A DNA stretch of 22,713 nt from Clostridiales bacterium UBA7285 (GTDB lineage: Bacteria; Bacillota; Clostridia; Peptostreptococcales; Anaerovoracaceae), in NCBI GenBank assembly GCA_002472145.1, contig DKRJ01000002.1, forward strand, positions 1-22,713, written 5' to 3'. Below are positions 15,813-22,713 of this stretch, piece by piece. Numbering within the stretch: position 1 is the stretch's first letter; every line of letters starts with the position of its first letter. The translations under genes and the position numbers were made by a program. Under the pieces are notes generated by a model. The model was not told the DNA's origin. It did no database searches and saw nothing but the letters and a program-made list of their open reading frames with translations.

Positions 15813-16301
15813 ATGGAGATGAGAATCGGAACGGGCTTTGACGTGCACGCGTTCGCGCCGTACAGGAGGCTCGTGCTCGGAGGTGTTGACATTCCGAGTT
15901 CTAAGGGCCTTGACGGGCATTCCGACGCGGACGTGGTCCTGCACGCCCTGATCGACGCGCTGCTGGGGGCGGCCGCGATGGGCGACATCGGGATGCTCTT
16001 CCCGGACACTGACGACGCGTATAAGGACATCTCGAGCGTCGAGCTCCTTTCCAGAGCATGGAACGCGATAAGAGACAGGGGGTTCCGCTTCGTCAACTGC
16101 GACGTTACGATAATTTGCCAGGAGCCGAAGCTCGCTCCATACACTCAGCGCATGCGCGAAAACATCGCCGGAGTGCTCTGCGCGGACATCTCGCGAGTCA
16201 GCGTCAAGGCGACCACGACCGAAAAACTCGGCTTTACCGGCCGGGGCGAGGGAATAGCAGCCGAGGCCTGCGCCATGCTCTGCGCGGATAACGGCGGCTG
16301 A
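15813..16301 (+). CDS. ispF: 2-C-methyl-D-erythritol 2,4-cyclodiphosphate synthase
   Basis: IspF is the fifth enzyme of the MEP pathway to isoprenoids. It forms a trimer and cyclises CDP-ME 2-phosphate to MEcPP with release of CMP. The 162-residue length is normal. Zinc ligands D10, H12 (TGFDVHAF) and H44 (SDADVVLHALIDALLGAAAMGDIG) are present, as is the late TTTEKLGFTGRGEGI block. ATG 15813 has AAAGGGGA (15797-15804) upstream at about 8-9 bases; ATG 15819, two codons later, is possible. In Bacillus, ispD directly precedes ispF; no ispD is present in this window. Confidence 0.96.
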   Translation: MEMRIGTGFDVHAFAPYRRLVLGGVDIPSSKGLDGHSDADVVLHALIDALLGAAAMGDIGMLFPDTDDAYKDISSVELLSRAWNAIRDRGFRFVNCDVTIICQEPKLAPYTQRMRENIAGVLCADISRVSVKATTTEKLGFTGRGEGIAAEACAMLCADNGG

Positions 16302-16331
16302 CGCTGGACCCTGCCCAATGGAGAGCCGATG

Positions 16332-16408
16332 ACGGGCATTCCGCGTTTTTACAGGCATTAGTCATATGTAAACGGGCAGTCCGCGCTTTGACGGGCAATA
16401 TATGTAAA
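16332..16408 (+). repeat. Two imperfect direct repeats between ispF and proS
   Basis: Unit 1 (16332-16372) and unit 2 (16372-16408) both run acgggca-N-tccgcg...ttt...ggca...atatgtaaa. Each contains a shorter acRggca repeat. The role is unknown. The stretch gggca-N-tccgcg loosely recalls the T-box core, but no T-box leader structure is seen. Confidence 0.65.
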
Positions 16409-16440
16409 AAGAACGATATTTTGATTGGAGATCACTGAAA

Positions 16441-18192
16441 ATGAGATTATCTGCAATGCATCTGAAGACACTGAGGGAGGTCCCTGCGGAGGCGGAACTG
16501 CCGAGCCACATCCTGCTCCTCCGCACCGGGATGATCAGGAAACTGGCATCGGGAATATACGGATTCATGCCGCTCGGGATCCGCTCGCTCCATAAGATCG
16601 AGAACATCATCCGCGAGGAGATGGACGCGTCCGGCGGGCAGGAGATACTGATGTCTGCGATCCAGCCTAAGGAACTGTGGGAAGAGTCGGGGCGCTGGAC
16701 TAAATACGGTCCCGAACTCTGGCGCATAAAGGACAGGAACGGCCGCGACTTCTGCCTCGGGCCTACACACGAGGAGGTCTTCACCGACATAATCAGAAAC
16801 GACGTCACGTCGTACAGGCAGCTCCCGCTCATGCTCTACCAGATCCAGACGAAGTACAGGGACGAGGCCCGTCCTCGCTTCGGGCTAATGAGAAGCCGCG
16901 AGTTCATAATGAAAGACCTGTATTCGTTCGACAGGGACGAGGAGGGTCTGGATAAGAACTATAAGACGATGTACAATGCCTACGACCGCATTTTCAAGCG
17001 CTGCGGGCTCTACTGCAGACCGGTCGCCGCAGATTCGGGCGCCATCGGCGGAAGCGGCTCCCACGAGTTCACGGCTATTTCAGAGGTCGGCGAGAGTGAT
17101 ATCGTAGTCTGCGACAACTGCGGGATGGCGGCAAACGTCGAACGCGCCGAGTGCGTGGACGCGGCTCCGGATCCGGCGGATACGCCTATGCTCCCGATGG
17201 AGGAAGTGAGCACTCCCGGAACAAAGACGATCGAGGCGGTCGCGGAATATCTCGGCCTCGATAAAAAGCAGACGATCAAGGCGCTGCTGCTGCAGAAGTT
17301 CGACGACGAAGGGAAGCCGGACGGGTACGTGGCTGCGTTCCTGCGCGGCGACAGAGAACTCAACACGATCAAGCTCGTCAACGCTCTGGGGATCGCCGAG
17401 TATCAGATCGCTATGGCCGACGAGGAAAAGATGGCTGACGCGACGGGATGCGTCGGCGGATTCACCGGACCTTGCGGGCTGCACGACTGCACGATCGTAG
17501 TCGACAGCGAACTGCCGGGACTTAAGAATCTCTGCGCCGGCGCTTGCCGAAAGGATCACCATCTGATCAACGTGAACTACGGGCGGGACTACACGGCCGA
17601 CGTCGTAGCGGATATCAAAGTGCTGAAGGAGGGAGACCCTTGCCCGATCTGCGGCAAGCCGGTCCGCCACACCCGCGGCATCGAAGTCGGGCAGGTATTC
17701 AAACTCGGCACTAAATATTCCGAACCGATGGGCGCTTACTATAAAGACGAGAACCAGCAGGATCATCCGATCGTGATGGGATGCTACGGGATAGGTGTGA
17801 CGAGGACGCTCGCGGCGATAGTCGAGCAGCATCACGACGACGCCGGCATCATCTGGCCGGTATCGGTGGCGCCGTATCACGTCATCATAACGCTGATAAA
17901 GCCTGAAGATGAGATACAGGCTGAACTCGCGGAAAAGATAGAGTCCGAACTCGAAGCGGCAGGCGCGGAAGTCCTGCTCGACGACAGGGACGAACGCCCG
18001 GGCGTCAAATTCAAGGACGCCGACCTTCTAGGCATCCCGATCCGCATCACCGTAGGAAAGCGCGCCGGAGAAGGCGTCGTGGAATACAAGTTGAGGCGCG
18101 ACAGCGAAAAGGCCGAGATCACGTCCGAAGAGGCGGTCGCCGCTGCCGTCAGGCTGATTGAAGGCGAAAGATCGGGGCGCGTATTCCTTTGA
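16441..18192 (+). CDS. proS: Prolyl-tRNA synthetase (bacterial type, with editing domain)
   Basis: This is a class II synthetase that charges tRNA-Pro. The 583 residues start MRLSAMHLKTLREVPAEAE, the family N-terminus. Motif 2 with RDEARPRFGLMRSREFIMKD is at about 140-160, an inserted YbaK-like editing domain that hydrolyses mischarged Ala-tRNA is at about 240-390, a Cys pair CPIC is at 401-404, motif 3 GIGVTRTLAAIVE is near 450, and an HGTP anticodon-binding domain ends the protein. The ribosome binding site is a GGAG 10 bases before the ATG. In Bacillus gltX occupies the comparable slot near cysS; here proS does. The upstream gap carries direct repeats rather than a recognisable T-box. Confidence 0.97.
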   Translation: MRLSAMHLKTLREVPAEAELPSHILLLRTGMIRKLASGIYGFMPLGIRSLHKIENIIREEMDASGGQEILMSAIQPKELWEESGRWTKYGPELWRIKDRNGRDFCLGPTHEEVFTDIIRNDVTSYRQLPLMLYQIQTKYRDEARPRFGLMRSREFIMKDLYSFDRDEEGLDKNYKTMYNAYDRIFKRCGLYCRPVAADSGAIGGSGSHEFTAISEVGESDIVVCDNCGMAANVERAECVDAAPDPADTPMLPMEEVSTPGTKTIEAVAEYLGLDKKQTIKALLLQKFDDEGKPDGYVAAFLRGDRELNTIKLVNALGIAEYQIAMADEEKMADATGCVGGFTGPCGLHDCTIVVDSELPGLKNLCAGACRKDHHLINVNYGRDYTADVVADIKVLKEGDPCPICGKPVRHTRGIEVGQVFKLGTKYSEPMGAYYKDENQQDHPIVMGCYGIGVTRTLAAIVEQHHDDAGIIWPVSVAPYHVIITLIKPEDEIQAELAEKIESELEAAGAEVLLDDRDERPGVKFKDADLLGIPIRITVGKRAGEGVVEYKLRRDSEKAEITSEEAVAAAVRLIEGERSGRVFL

Positions 18193-18299
18193 TCCGGCCT
18201 TTCGAATATGCGGCGGTCCGTGCGATCCGTGCGGGACTGAGGTCCCGGCCGGCTCAGGATCGGATGAAAGTCAGTGATAAATAGAGGTAAGGGAAAATC

Positions 18300-19706
18300 A
18301 TGAAGATATATAACACAATGTCAAGGCGCAAGGAAGAATTTGTCCCGGTCGAGGAGGGGAAAGCCCGCATCTACGTCTGTGGGCCTACGGTATATAACTA
18401 CATCCACATCGGAAACGCCCGGCCGATGGTAGTCTTCGACACGCTCAGGAGATATCTCGAGTACAGGGGATATAAGGTAAAGTACGTCCAGAACTTCACC
18501 GATGTCGACGACAAGATCATCAACAAAGCAAAAGAAGAGGGCGTGACTGCACCGGAGATCTCCGAGAAATACATCAGGGAATATTTTGACGACGCCGACG
18601 CTCTCAACGTGCGCCGCGCAGACGTCCACCCGAAGGTCTCGGAGACGATCCCGGAGATCATCGAATTCGTGCAGACTCTGATAGATAAGGGCTTCGCCTA
18701 CGAGGCAGACGGCGACGTGTATTTCTCGACGCGCAGATTCCCTCAGTACGGCAGGCTTTCGGGTCAGAACATCGACGACCTGGAGGCGGGAGCCAGGATC
18801 GCCGTCGGAGACGTAAAGAAGGATCCGCTCGACTTCGCTCTCTGGAAGGCGCGCAAGGATCCCGACGAGATCGCGTGGGAATCCCCGTGGGGCATGGGCC
18901 GTCCGGGCTGGCACATCGAATGCTCAGCTATGGCAAAGAAGCACCTCGGAGATACGATAGACATCCACGGCGGCGGCGAGGACCTGCAGTTCCCTCATCA
19001 CGAGAACGAGATCGCGCAGTCGGAGTGCTGCAACGGCGTGAAGTTCGCGGACTACTGGATGCATAACGGATTCATCACGATCGACGCGATCAAGATGTCT
19101 AAGTCAAAGGGGAATTTCTTCACGGTCCGCGACATCCGCAAGCAGTACTCGGGCGAGGTCATCCGTTTCTTCCTGCTCAGCGGCCAGTACAGAGGACCGC
19201 TGGACTTCTGCAGGGATAATATGGAGATGGCAAAAGCCGGACTCCAGAGAATAGAGACCTGCGTCAGCAGCCTGGAATTCATCAGGGAAAACGGCGCGGA
19301 CGGACCGATGACGGACGAAGAGAAGACGACCGTCGAAGGGTTCGGCAAATTCAAAGAAGAATTCATCGAGTACATGGACGACGATCTTAACACGGCCGAC
19401 GCGATCAGCGCCGTGTTCGAACTCGTTTCGGCGATAAACCTCGTCATCCGCGACGGCGCCACGAAAGAGTTCGCCGGCAGGGCTCTGGACGCTCTCTATG
19501 AACTTACCGACGTCCTCGGGATAGTGAAAAAACAGGAACAGGCGGAAAGCGCTGTGGACTCCGACGTCGAGGCTCTCGTGGCCGAGAGGCAGAAGGCCAG
19601 AGCCGAAAAGAACTGGGCACGCGCAGACGAGATCCGCGACATGCTTAAAGAGCGCGGATATACGCTGAAGGATACTCCTCAGGGCGTCCAGATAATCAAA
19701 GACTGA
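18300..19706 (+). CDS. cysS: Cysteinyl-tRNA synthetase
   Basis: This is a class I synthetase that charges tRNA-Cys, 468 residues (normal). It has HIGN at 36-39 (the HIGH motif), KMSKS at 265-269, and the four zinc ligands that select cysteine: C27, C208, H233 and E237 (CGPTVYNYIHIGN; WHIECSAM; FPHHENE). The C-terminal helical anticodon region with AEKNWARADEIRDMLKERG is intact. ATG 18300 has AAGGG 6 bases upstream. The 107-base gap before it holds a small hairpin (18232-18247, CGGGAC/GTCCCG) without a T-run. The stop codon shares a base with the mrnC start, so the two are coupled, as the cysS-mrnC pair is in Bacillus. Confidence 0.98.
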   Translation: MKIYNTMSRRKEEFVPVEEGKARIYVCGPTVYNYIHIGNARPMVVFDTLRRYLEYRGYKVKYVQNFTDVDDKIINKAKEEGVTAPEISEKYIREYFDDADALNVRRADVHPKVSETIPEIIEFVQTLIDKGFAYEADGDVYFSTRRFPQYGRLSGQNIDDLEAGARIAVGDVKKDPLDFALWKARKDPDEIAWESPWGMGRPGWHIECSAMAKKHLGDTIDIHGGGEDLQFPHHENEIAQSECCNGVKFADYWMHNGFITIDAIKMSKSKGNFFTVRDIRKQYSGEVIRFFLLSGQYRGPLDFCRDNMEMAKAGLQRIETCVSSLEFIRENGADGPMTDEEKTTVEGFGKFKEEFIEYMDDDLNTADAISAVFELVSAINLVIRDGATKEFAGRALDALYELTDVLGIVKKQEQAESAVDSDVEALVAERQKARAEKNWARADEIRDMLKERGYTLKDTPQGVQIIKD

Positions 19707-20218
19707 TGGCAAATCAAGCGATCGCGGCGCTCGCGTTCGTCGGTGACGCCGTATATGAACTGTATATTAGGGAATACGTCGCCGAAGGCGGCTGCGCGCG
19801 GGGAGACGAACTCCACAGAGAGGCCGTCCGTTTCGTGCGCGCCGAGAGTCAGGCCGCGGCATTGAAATACCTCATGCGCGAGGGCATGCTGACAGACGAG
19901 GAGACGGCTTTGGTAAAACGCGCCCGCAACCATAAGACGCCGAACAGGTCCAGGAGCGCGGACCCAGTCGAGTATAAACTCGCGACCGCCTTCGAGGCGC
20001 TGCTCGGCATGCTCTATATGAATGGCTCCGCAGACAGGGCGCGCGAGATTATGGGTGAAGCGAGAGAATTCATCTCACGTGACAGCCATCCGGCGATATC
20101 CGGTAAAGACCATCCGACGATATCAGGTCAAGGCCGCCCGGCGATATCCGGCCAGGGCCATCCTGCGATATCCGGTCAGAAAGAACAGAAAAATGAGCAA
20201 AGCAGACAAGATCTTTAA
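19706..20218 (+). CDS. mrnC: Mini-ribonuclease III with octapeptide-repeat tail
   Basis: This RNase III-like dimeric nuclease lacks an RNA-binding domain; in Bacillus it matures 23S rRNA ends. The catalytic acidic residues are D14 (FVGDAVYELY) and E97 (ATAFEALLGMLYM), and KRARNHKTP matches the family. The core ends near residue 124. What follows is unusual: four eight-residue repeats, HPAISGKD, HPTISGQG, RPAISGQG and HPAISGQK (128-159), and a Gln/Lys-rich end, making 170 residues against about 130-145 usually. The N-terminus is about nine residues shorter than in Bacillus. It starts on the cysS stop (TGATG) and its last 26 bases overlap thyA. Confidence 0.93.
   Translation: MANQAIAALAFVGDAVYELYIREYVAEGGCARGDELHREAVRFVRAESQAAALKYLMREGMLTDEETALVKRARNHKTPNRSRSADPVEYKLATAFEALLGMLYMNGSADRAREIMGEAREFISRDSHPAISGKDHPTISGQGRPAISGQGHPAISGQKEQKNEQSRQDL
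20087..20182 (+). repeat. 24-base tandem repeat inside the 3' end of mrnC
   Basis: Four head-to-tail units (20087-20110, 20111-20134, 20135-20158, 20159-20182) share a core like catccggcgatatccggtca. The unit length is a multiple of three, so it encodes four in-frame octapeptides. It ends 10 bases before the thyA start codon. Confidence 0.9.
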
Positions 20219-21023
20219 ATCCATGTGCAAAGAGATAATCGAGCACGGGTACTCGACGGAGAACCAGAAGGTCCGCCCGCACTGGGAGGACGGCACCCCG
20301 GCCTACACGATCAAGCGTTTCGGAGTCGTGAACCGCTACGATCTTTCCGAGGAATTCCCGGCTCTGACGCTGCGCAGGACAGCGATAAAGACGGCAGTCG
20401 ACGAGGTCCTGTGGATCTGGTCGAAAAAGTCGAACAACGTCAGGGATCTTAAAGGGCACATCTGGGACGAGTGGGCCGACGAGAACGGCTCTATCGGCAA
20501 GGCGTACGGCTATCAGATGGGGATAAAATACAAGTTCCCCCAGGGCGAGATGGACCAGGTCGACAACGTGCTCTGGCAGCTTAAGAATACTCCTTACTCG
20601 CGCCGCATCATGACGAGCGTGTATAATATTGCCGACCTCTCCGAGATGAACCTGGAGCCGTGCGCTTACAGCATGACGTTCAACGTCACCGGGAACCGCC
20701 TGAACGCGATCCTCAACCAGAGGTCCCAGGACATACTGACTGCGAACAACTGGAACGTCGTTCAGTATTCGGTGCTGCTGATGATGATAGCTCAGGTGAC
20801 CGGATACGAGCCCGGTGAACTTGTCCACGTGATCGCGGACGCGCATATCTACGACAGGCATATAGACATCGTCAAAGAACTGATAACGCGTGAGGAGCAC
20901 CCGGCTCCGAAGGTCAGGCTGAATCCGGATATAAAGGATTTCTACGATTTCACTTCCTCCGACGTTATAGTCGAGGACTATGTGACGGGGCCGCAGGTAA
21001 CGGATATTCCCGTCGCGATCTAA
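20193..21023 (+). CDS. thyA: Thymidylate synthase (ThyA, Bacillus subtilis ThyA type)
   Basis: It converts dUMP to dTMP using methylene-tetrahydrofolate, yielding dihydrofolate. The 276 residues carry the nucleophile C157 (NLEPCAYSM), the arginine pair R137/R138 (SRR), QRSQD at 176-180, N188 (NNWNVVQY), DAHIYDRHI and the terminal PVAI. The sequence follows the B. subtilis/phage-type ThyA (LWIW, HIWDEW, INPEVKDFYDFT-like block), which has PC-V/A instead of the E. coli PCH, so the residue after the Cys is not anomalous. ATG 20193 fits the family N-terminus but has no good ribosome binding site. It lies inside the mrnC tail, so translation is probably coupled to mrnC. dfrA follows 13 bases later and recycles its product. 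Confidence 0.96.
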   Translation: MSKADKIFKSMCKEIIEHGYSTENQKVRPHWEDGTPAYTIKRFGVVNRYDLSEEFPALTLRRTAIKTAVDEVLWIWSKKSNNVRDLKGHIWDEWADENGSIGKAYGYQMGIKYKFPQGEMDQVDNVLWQLKNTPYSRRIMTSVYNIADLSEMNLEPCAYSMTFNVTGNRLNAILNQRSQDILTANNWNVVQYSVLLMMIAQVTGYEPGELVHVIADAHIYDRHIDIVKELITREEHPAPKVRLNPDIKDFYDFTSSDVIVEDYVTGPQVTDIPVAI

Positions 21024-21036
21024 CGGAGGAACGCAT

Positions 21037-21555
21037 ATGAAAATGATAGCCGCCGTAGACGAAAAATGGGGGATCGGCAAAAACGGAGGGCTGCTCTGCC
21101 ATCTGCCGGGCGACATGAGATTTTTCAGAGAGACGACGTCCGGATGCACCATAGTCATGGGACGCGTGACGTTTGAGAGCTTCCCCGGCAGGAAAGGCCT
21201 CCCTAAGCGCAGGAACATAGTGATAACGTCGATCAGGGACTATAAGGCCGAAGGCGCGGAAGTCGTCCACTCGTACGAGGAGATGAAGCGCCTGCTCTCC
21301 GGAACGGATGACGACAGCGTTTTCGTCATAGGCGGAGCTCGGGTATATAATGATCTCCTGCCGATGTGCCAAACAGCCTACATCACTAAGATTTACCGCG
21401 ATCTCGGAGCCGACAGATTCATTCCCGACCTCGACGCTTCAGGTGAATTCGAGGCGGAACCCATCTCCGGCATGAAAGAGGAAAACGGCGTCAGATACCG
21501 CTTTTTCAAATACACACGCGTAAAGGCCGCCGAAAAGAGCGCCGACATGGAATAA
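21037..21555 (+). CDS. dfrA: Dihydrofolate reductase
   Basis: It reduces dihydrofolate to tetrahydrofolate with NADPH, closing the cycle with ThyA. The 172 residues contain AAVDEKWGIGKNGGLL, the catalytic acid D26 (LPGDMRFFRETT), MGRVTFESFPG, and the NADPH-binding VIGGARVYNDLLP. A short charged C-terminal tail of about 12 residues goes beyond the usual end. ATG 21037 has GGAGGA 7 bases upstream. The gene is directly downstream of thyA, a common functional pairing, but the pair is not part of the Bacillus cysS-mrnC-rlmB order and looks inserted there. Confidence 0.97.
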   Translation: MKMIAAVDEKWGIGKNGGLLCHLPGDMRFFRETTSGCTIVMGRVTFESFPGRKGLPKRRNIVITSIRDYKAEGAEVVHSYEEMKRLLSGTDDDSVFVIGGARVYNDLLPMCQTAYITKIYRDLGADRFIPDLDASGEFEAEPISGMKEENGVRYRFFKYTRVKAAEKSADME

Positions 21556-21616
21556 AGGCGTCTGCAGAACTGCCGGCGCAGAAAAAGAACGGCCGCAAAG
21601 GCTCAGGTCCGGAATA

Positions 21617-22525
21617 ATGAAGAGAAACTCAGCGGGCAGATCAGCCCGGGAAACAAACAAAAAGAGAAGCGCGAACAAAGAGGCGGTAACCGTGCGCCGC
21701 GGCCGCGTTCAGAATGCCGCACTCGGCCGCGATCAGCACGCCGCGCGCCCCGTCGAACAGAACGCACGCGGCCCGGAGCCGGACAGCGACGTAATTGCCG
21801 GCAGGAACCCCGTTCTGGAAGCCCTTAAGAGCGGCAGGCCAGTCAACGAGATAATAGTACAGAAGGGCGCCGAGGGCTCCATCGGGAAGATCCTATCTAA
21901 GGCAAAGGAACTCGGCGTTCCAATCAAATTCGCGGATAAGGCCGCTCTCGACAGGATCGCGCGCGATGGCTCACATCAGGGCGTCGCGGCTTTCTGCGCG
22001 GCTCATGAGTACGCGGAGATGGAGGACATCTACGCAAAGGCGGCCGAACTCAGAGAAGAACCTCTCGTAGTGATACTGGACGAGATAGAGGATCCTCACA
22101 ATCTCGGAGCCGTACTGAGGAGCGCGGAGTGCGCCGGAGCGAGCGGCGTCATCATTCCAAGGCGCAGAGGCTGCGGACTTACCGTGTCCGCTGCCAAAGC
22201 CAGCGCCGGCGCCGTCGAATACATGCCGTGCGTACGCGTATCCAACGTATCCGCAGCGATAGACGAACTGAAAAAAAACGGATTCTGGATCGCCGGATGC
22301 GACATGGATGGAGCCCCGTACGGCGAGAGCGACATGACCGGGAAAACGGCTATCGTGATCGGGAACGAGGGCAGGGGCCTTTCACGTCTGGTCCGCGAAA
22401 AATGCGACTACATCATCTCCATCCCGATCCTCGGGCACATCGATTCGCTGAACGCGTCGAACGCCGCCGCGGTAGCGCTGTACGAGGCGCGCAGGCAGCG
22501 GGATATGAGAAAAAAGAATAATTGA
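21617..22525 (+). CDS. rlmB: 23S rRNA (guanosine-2'-O-)-methyltransferase RlmB-type
   Basis: A SPOUT-class 2'-O-methyltransferase of 23S rRNA using S-adenosylmethionine. The substrate-binding domain starts at about residue 58 (DVIAGRNPVLEALKSGRP), where most homologues begin. The catalytic domain has DEIEDPHNLGAVLRSAE, GNEGRGLSRLV near 249 and IPILGHIDSLNASNAAAVALYEA to the end. The first 57 residues are an extra basic, low-complexity stretch. ATG 21617 has AGG 9 bases upstream; a GTG at 21692 with AAAGAGG 8 bases upstream could be the real start and would drop 25 of those residues. It is the last protein gene before tRNA-Thr. Confidence 0.95.
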   Translation: MKRNSAGRSARETNKKRSANKEAVTVRRGRVQNAALGRDQHAARPVEQNARGPEPDSDVIAGRNPVLEALKSGRPVNEIIVQKGAEGSIGKILSKAKELGVPIKFADKAALDRIARDGSHQGVAAFCAAHEYAEMEDIYAKAAELREEPLVVILDEIEDPHNLGAVLRSAECAGASGVIIPRRRGCGLTVSAAKASAGAVEYMPCVRVSNVSAAIDELKKNGFWIAGCDMDGAPYGESDMTGKTAIVIGNEGRGLSRLVREKCDYIISIPILGHIDSLNASNAAAVALYEARRQRDMRKKNN

Positions 22526-22550
22526 CATCGGCCGATAAAAATAGTACTAT
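22522..22550 (+). promoter_or_regulatory. Promoter of the tRNA-Thr (and probably tuf) unit
   Basis: TTGACA (22522-22527), exactly 17 bases, then TACTAT (22545-22550). The -35 overlaps the rlmB stop codon (TGA 22523-22525). Transcription would begin about 25 bases before the tRNA, as expected for a stable RNA unit. Confidence 0.8.
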
Positions 22551-22581
22551 GCTGATATACGTTTAAAGTGCGTTATTTTGT

Positions 22582-22658
22582 GCTGTTGTAGCTCAGTAGG
22601 TAGAGCACTTCATTGGTAATGAAGAGGTTCGGCAGTTCGAGCCTGCTCAACAGCTCCA
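22582..22658 (+). tRNA. tRNA-Thr (anticodon GGT)
   Basis: A complete cloverleaf is present: acceptor GCTGTTG (22582-22588) with CAACAGC (22648-22654), D arm GCTC/GAGC, anticodon arm CTTCA/TGAAG around TTGGTAA with GGT at 22615-22617, and T arm GGCAG/CTGCT around TTCGAGC. The discriminator is T (22655) and CCA is encoded (22656-22658). GGT reads ACC and ACT. The variable loop is 6 bases (AGGTTC), one more than usual. Confidence 0.97.
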
Positions 22659-22695
22659 GAACAATATATTCCATAGGAGGCCAAGGAGAAGAAAA

Positions 22696-22713
22696 ATGGC
22701 AAAACAGCATTTT
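22696..22713 (+). CDS. tuf: Start of elongation factor Tu (cut by window end)
   Basis: Only six codons are visible, MAKQHF, with AAGGAG (22683-22688) 7 bases upstream and another AGGAGG just before. The MAK-x-x-F opening and the position after rlmB and tRNA-Thr match EF-Tu genes in Bacillota, and tRNA-Thr next to tuf is also known in E. coli (tufB). The rest of the gene is outside the window, so this is a contextual call. Confidence 0.65.

Noticed and set aside
15805..15815. Start-stop mini frame (ATG ATT TGA) overlapping the ispF ATG
   Set aside because: The ribosome binding site lies immediately against this ATG, too close for initiation, so it is probably chance.
16332..16408. T-box riboswitch for proS
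   Set aside because: The core only loosely matches AGGGTGGNACCGCG, occurs twice, and there is no Stem I, specifier loop or terminator-antiterminator pair.
18193..18299. Hairpin CGGGAC/GTCCCG and a short 9-base duplication before cysS as a terminator
   Set aside because: The stem is only 6 bases and there is no T-run after it.
20193..21023. ThyA with an abnormal active site (PCA in place of PCH), or ThyX
   Set aside because: The whole sequence follows the B. subtilis/phage-type ThyA, which naturally lacks the His after the catalytic Cys. No ThyX motif is present.
1..22713. Mobile element, phage, defence or biosynthetic system
   Set aside because: No transposase, integrase, recombination site, toxin, nuclease-effector pair or synthase is encoded, and almost every gene is a known core function in a familiar order.

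Overview
The window is chromosomal, core-genome-like DNA of a Gram-positive bacterium, most likely a GC-rich member of the Clostridia. The evidence is gene order: yacL-ispF-proS-cysS-mrnC-...-rlmB-tRNA-...-tuf follows the yacL/ispF/cysS/mrnC/rlmB block of Bacillota. The ThyA is of the Bacillus subtilis type, and a YdbC-type PC4 protein, Mini-RNase III and an OmpR/WalK-like two-component pair are present. Codons such as ATA (Ile) and AGG (Arg) are common despite the GC richness. I cannot name the genus from the sequence alone.

Left part (1-6.5 kb): a TIGR04076-type cysteine-rich protein with an added C-terminal domain, then uvrB-uvrA (nucleotide excision repair) separated by only a few bases, then a gene for an exported protein that appears to be broken by a frameshift. 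An intrinsic terminator closes this part.

Middle part (6.6-12.1 kb, plus strand): nfo (endonuclease IV, base excision repair) coupled to a small two-helix membrane protein. A new promoter then drives ydbC, a TGS-plus-kinase nucleoside kinase, a four-helix membrane protein and a sugar-kinase-like phosphotransferase. The last gene converges on, and overlaps by 20 bases, a minus-strand two-component system (response regulator then histidine kinase, 12.1-14.3 kb). That system is transcribed divergently from yacL.

Right part (14.3-22.7 kb, plus strand): yacL (PIN-TRAM), ispF (isoprenoids), proS and cysS (tRNA charging), mrnC (23S rRNA maturation), thyA and dfrA (dTMP synthesis and folate recycling), rlmB (23S rRNA 2'-O-methylation), tRNA-Thr(GGT), and the first codons of what is probably tuf. 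It is an information-processing and nucleotide-supply cluster with tight or overlapping junctions.

I found no convincing new multi-gene system (no defence island, CRISPR, phage, insertion sequence or biosynthetic cluster). The items most worth a second look are small. They are: a 30-base tandem repeat that copies the ydbC stop codon three times in frame; an octapeptide-repeat tail on Mini-RNase III lying just before thyA; a frameshifted secreted protein; a palindrome just upstream of a uvrB start that lacks a usable ribosome binding site; and several long GC-rich leaders.
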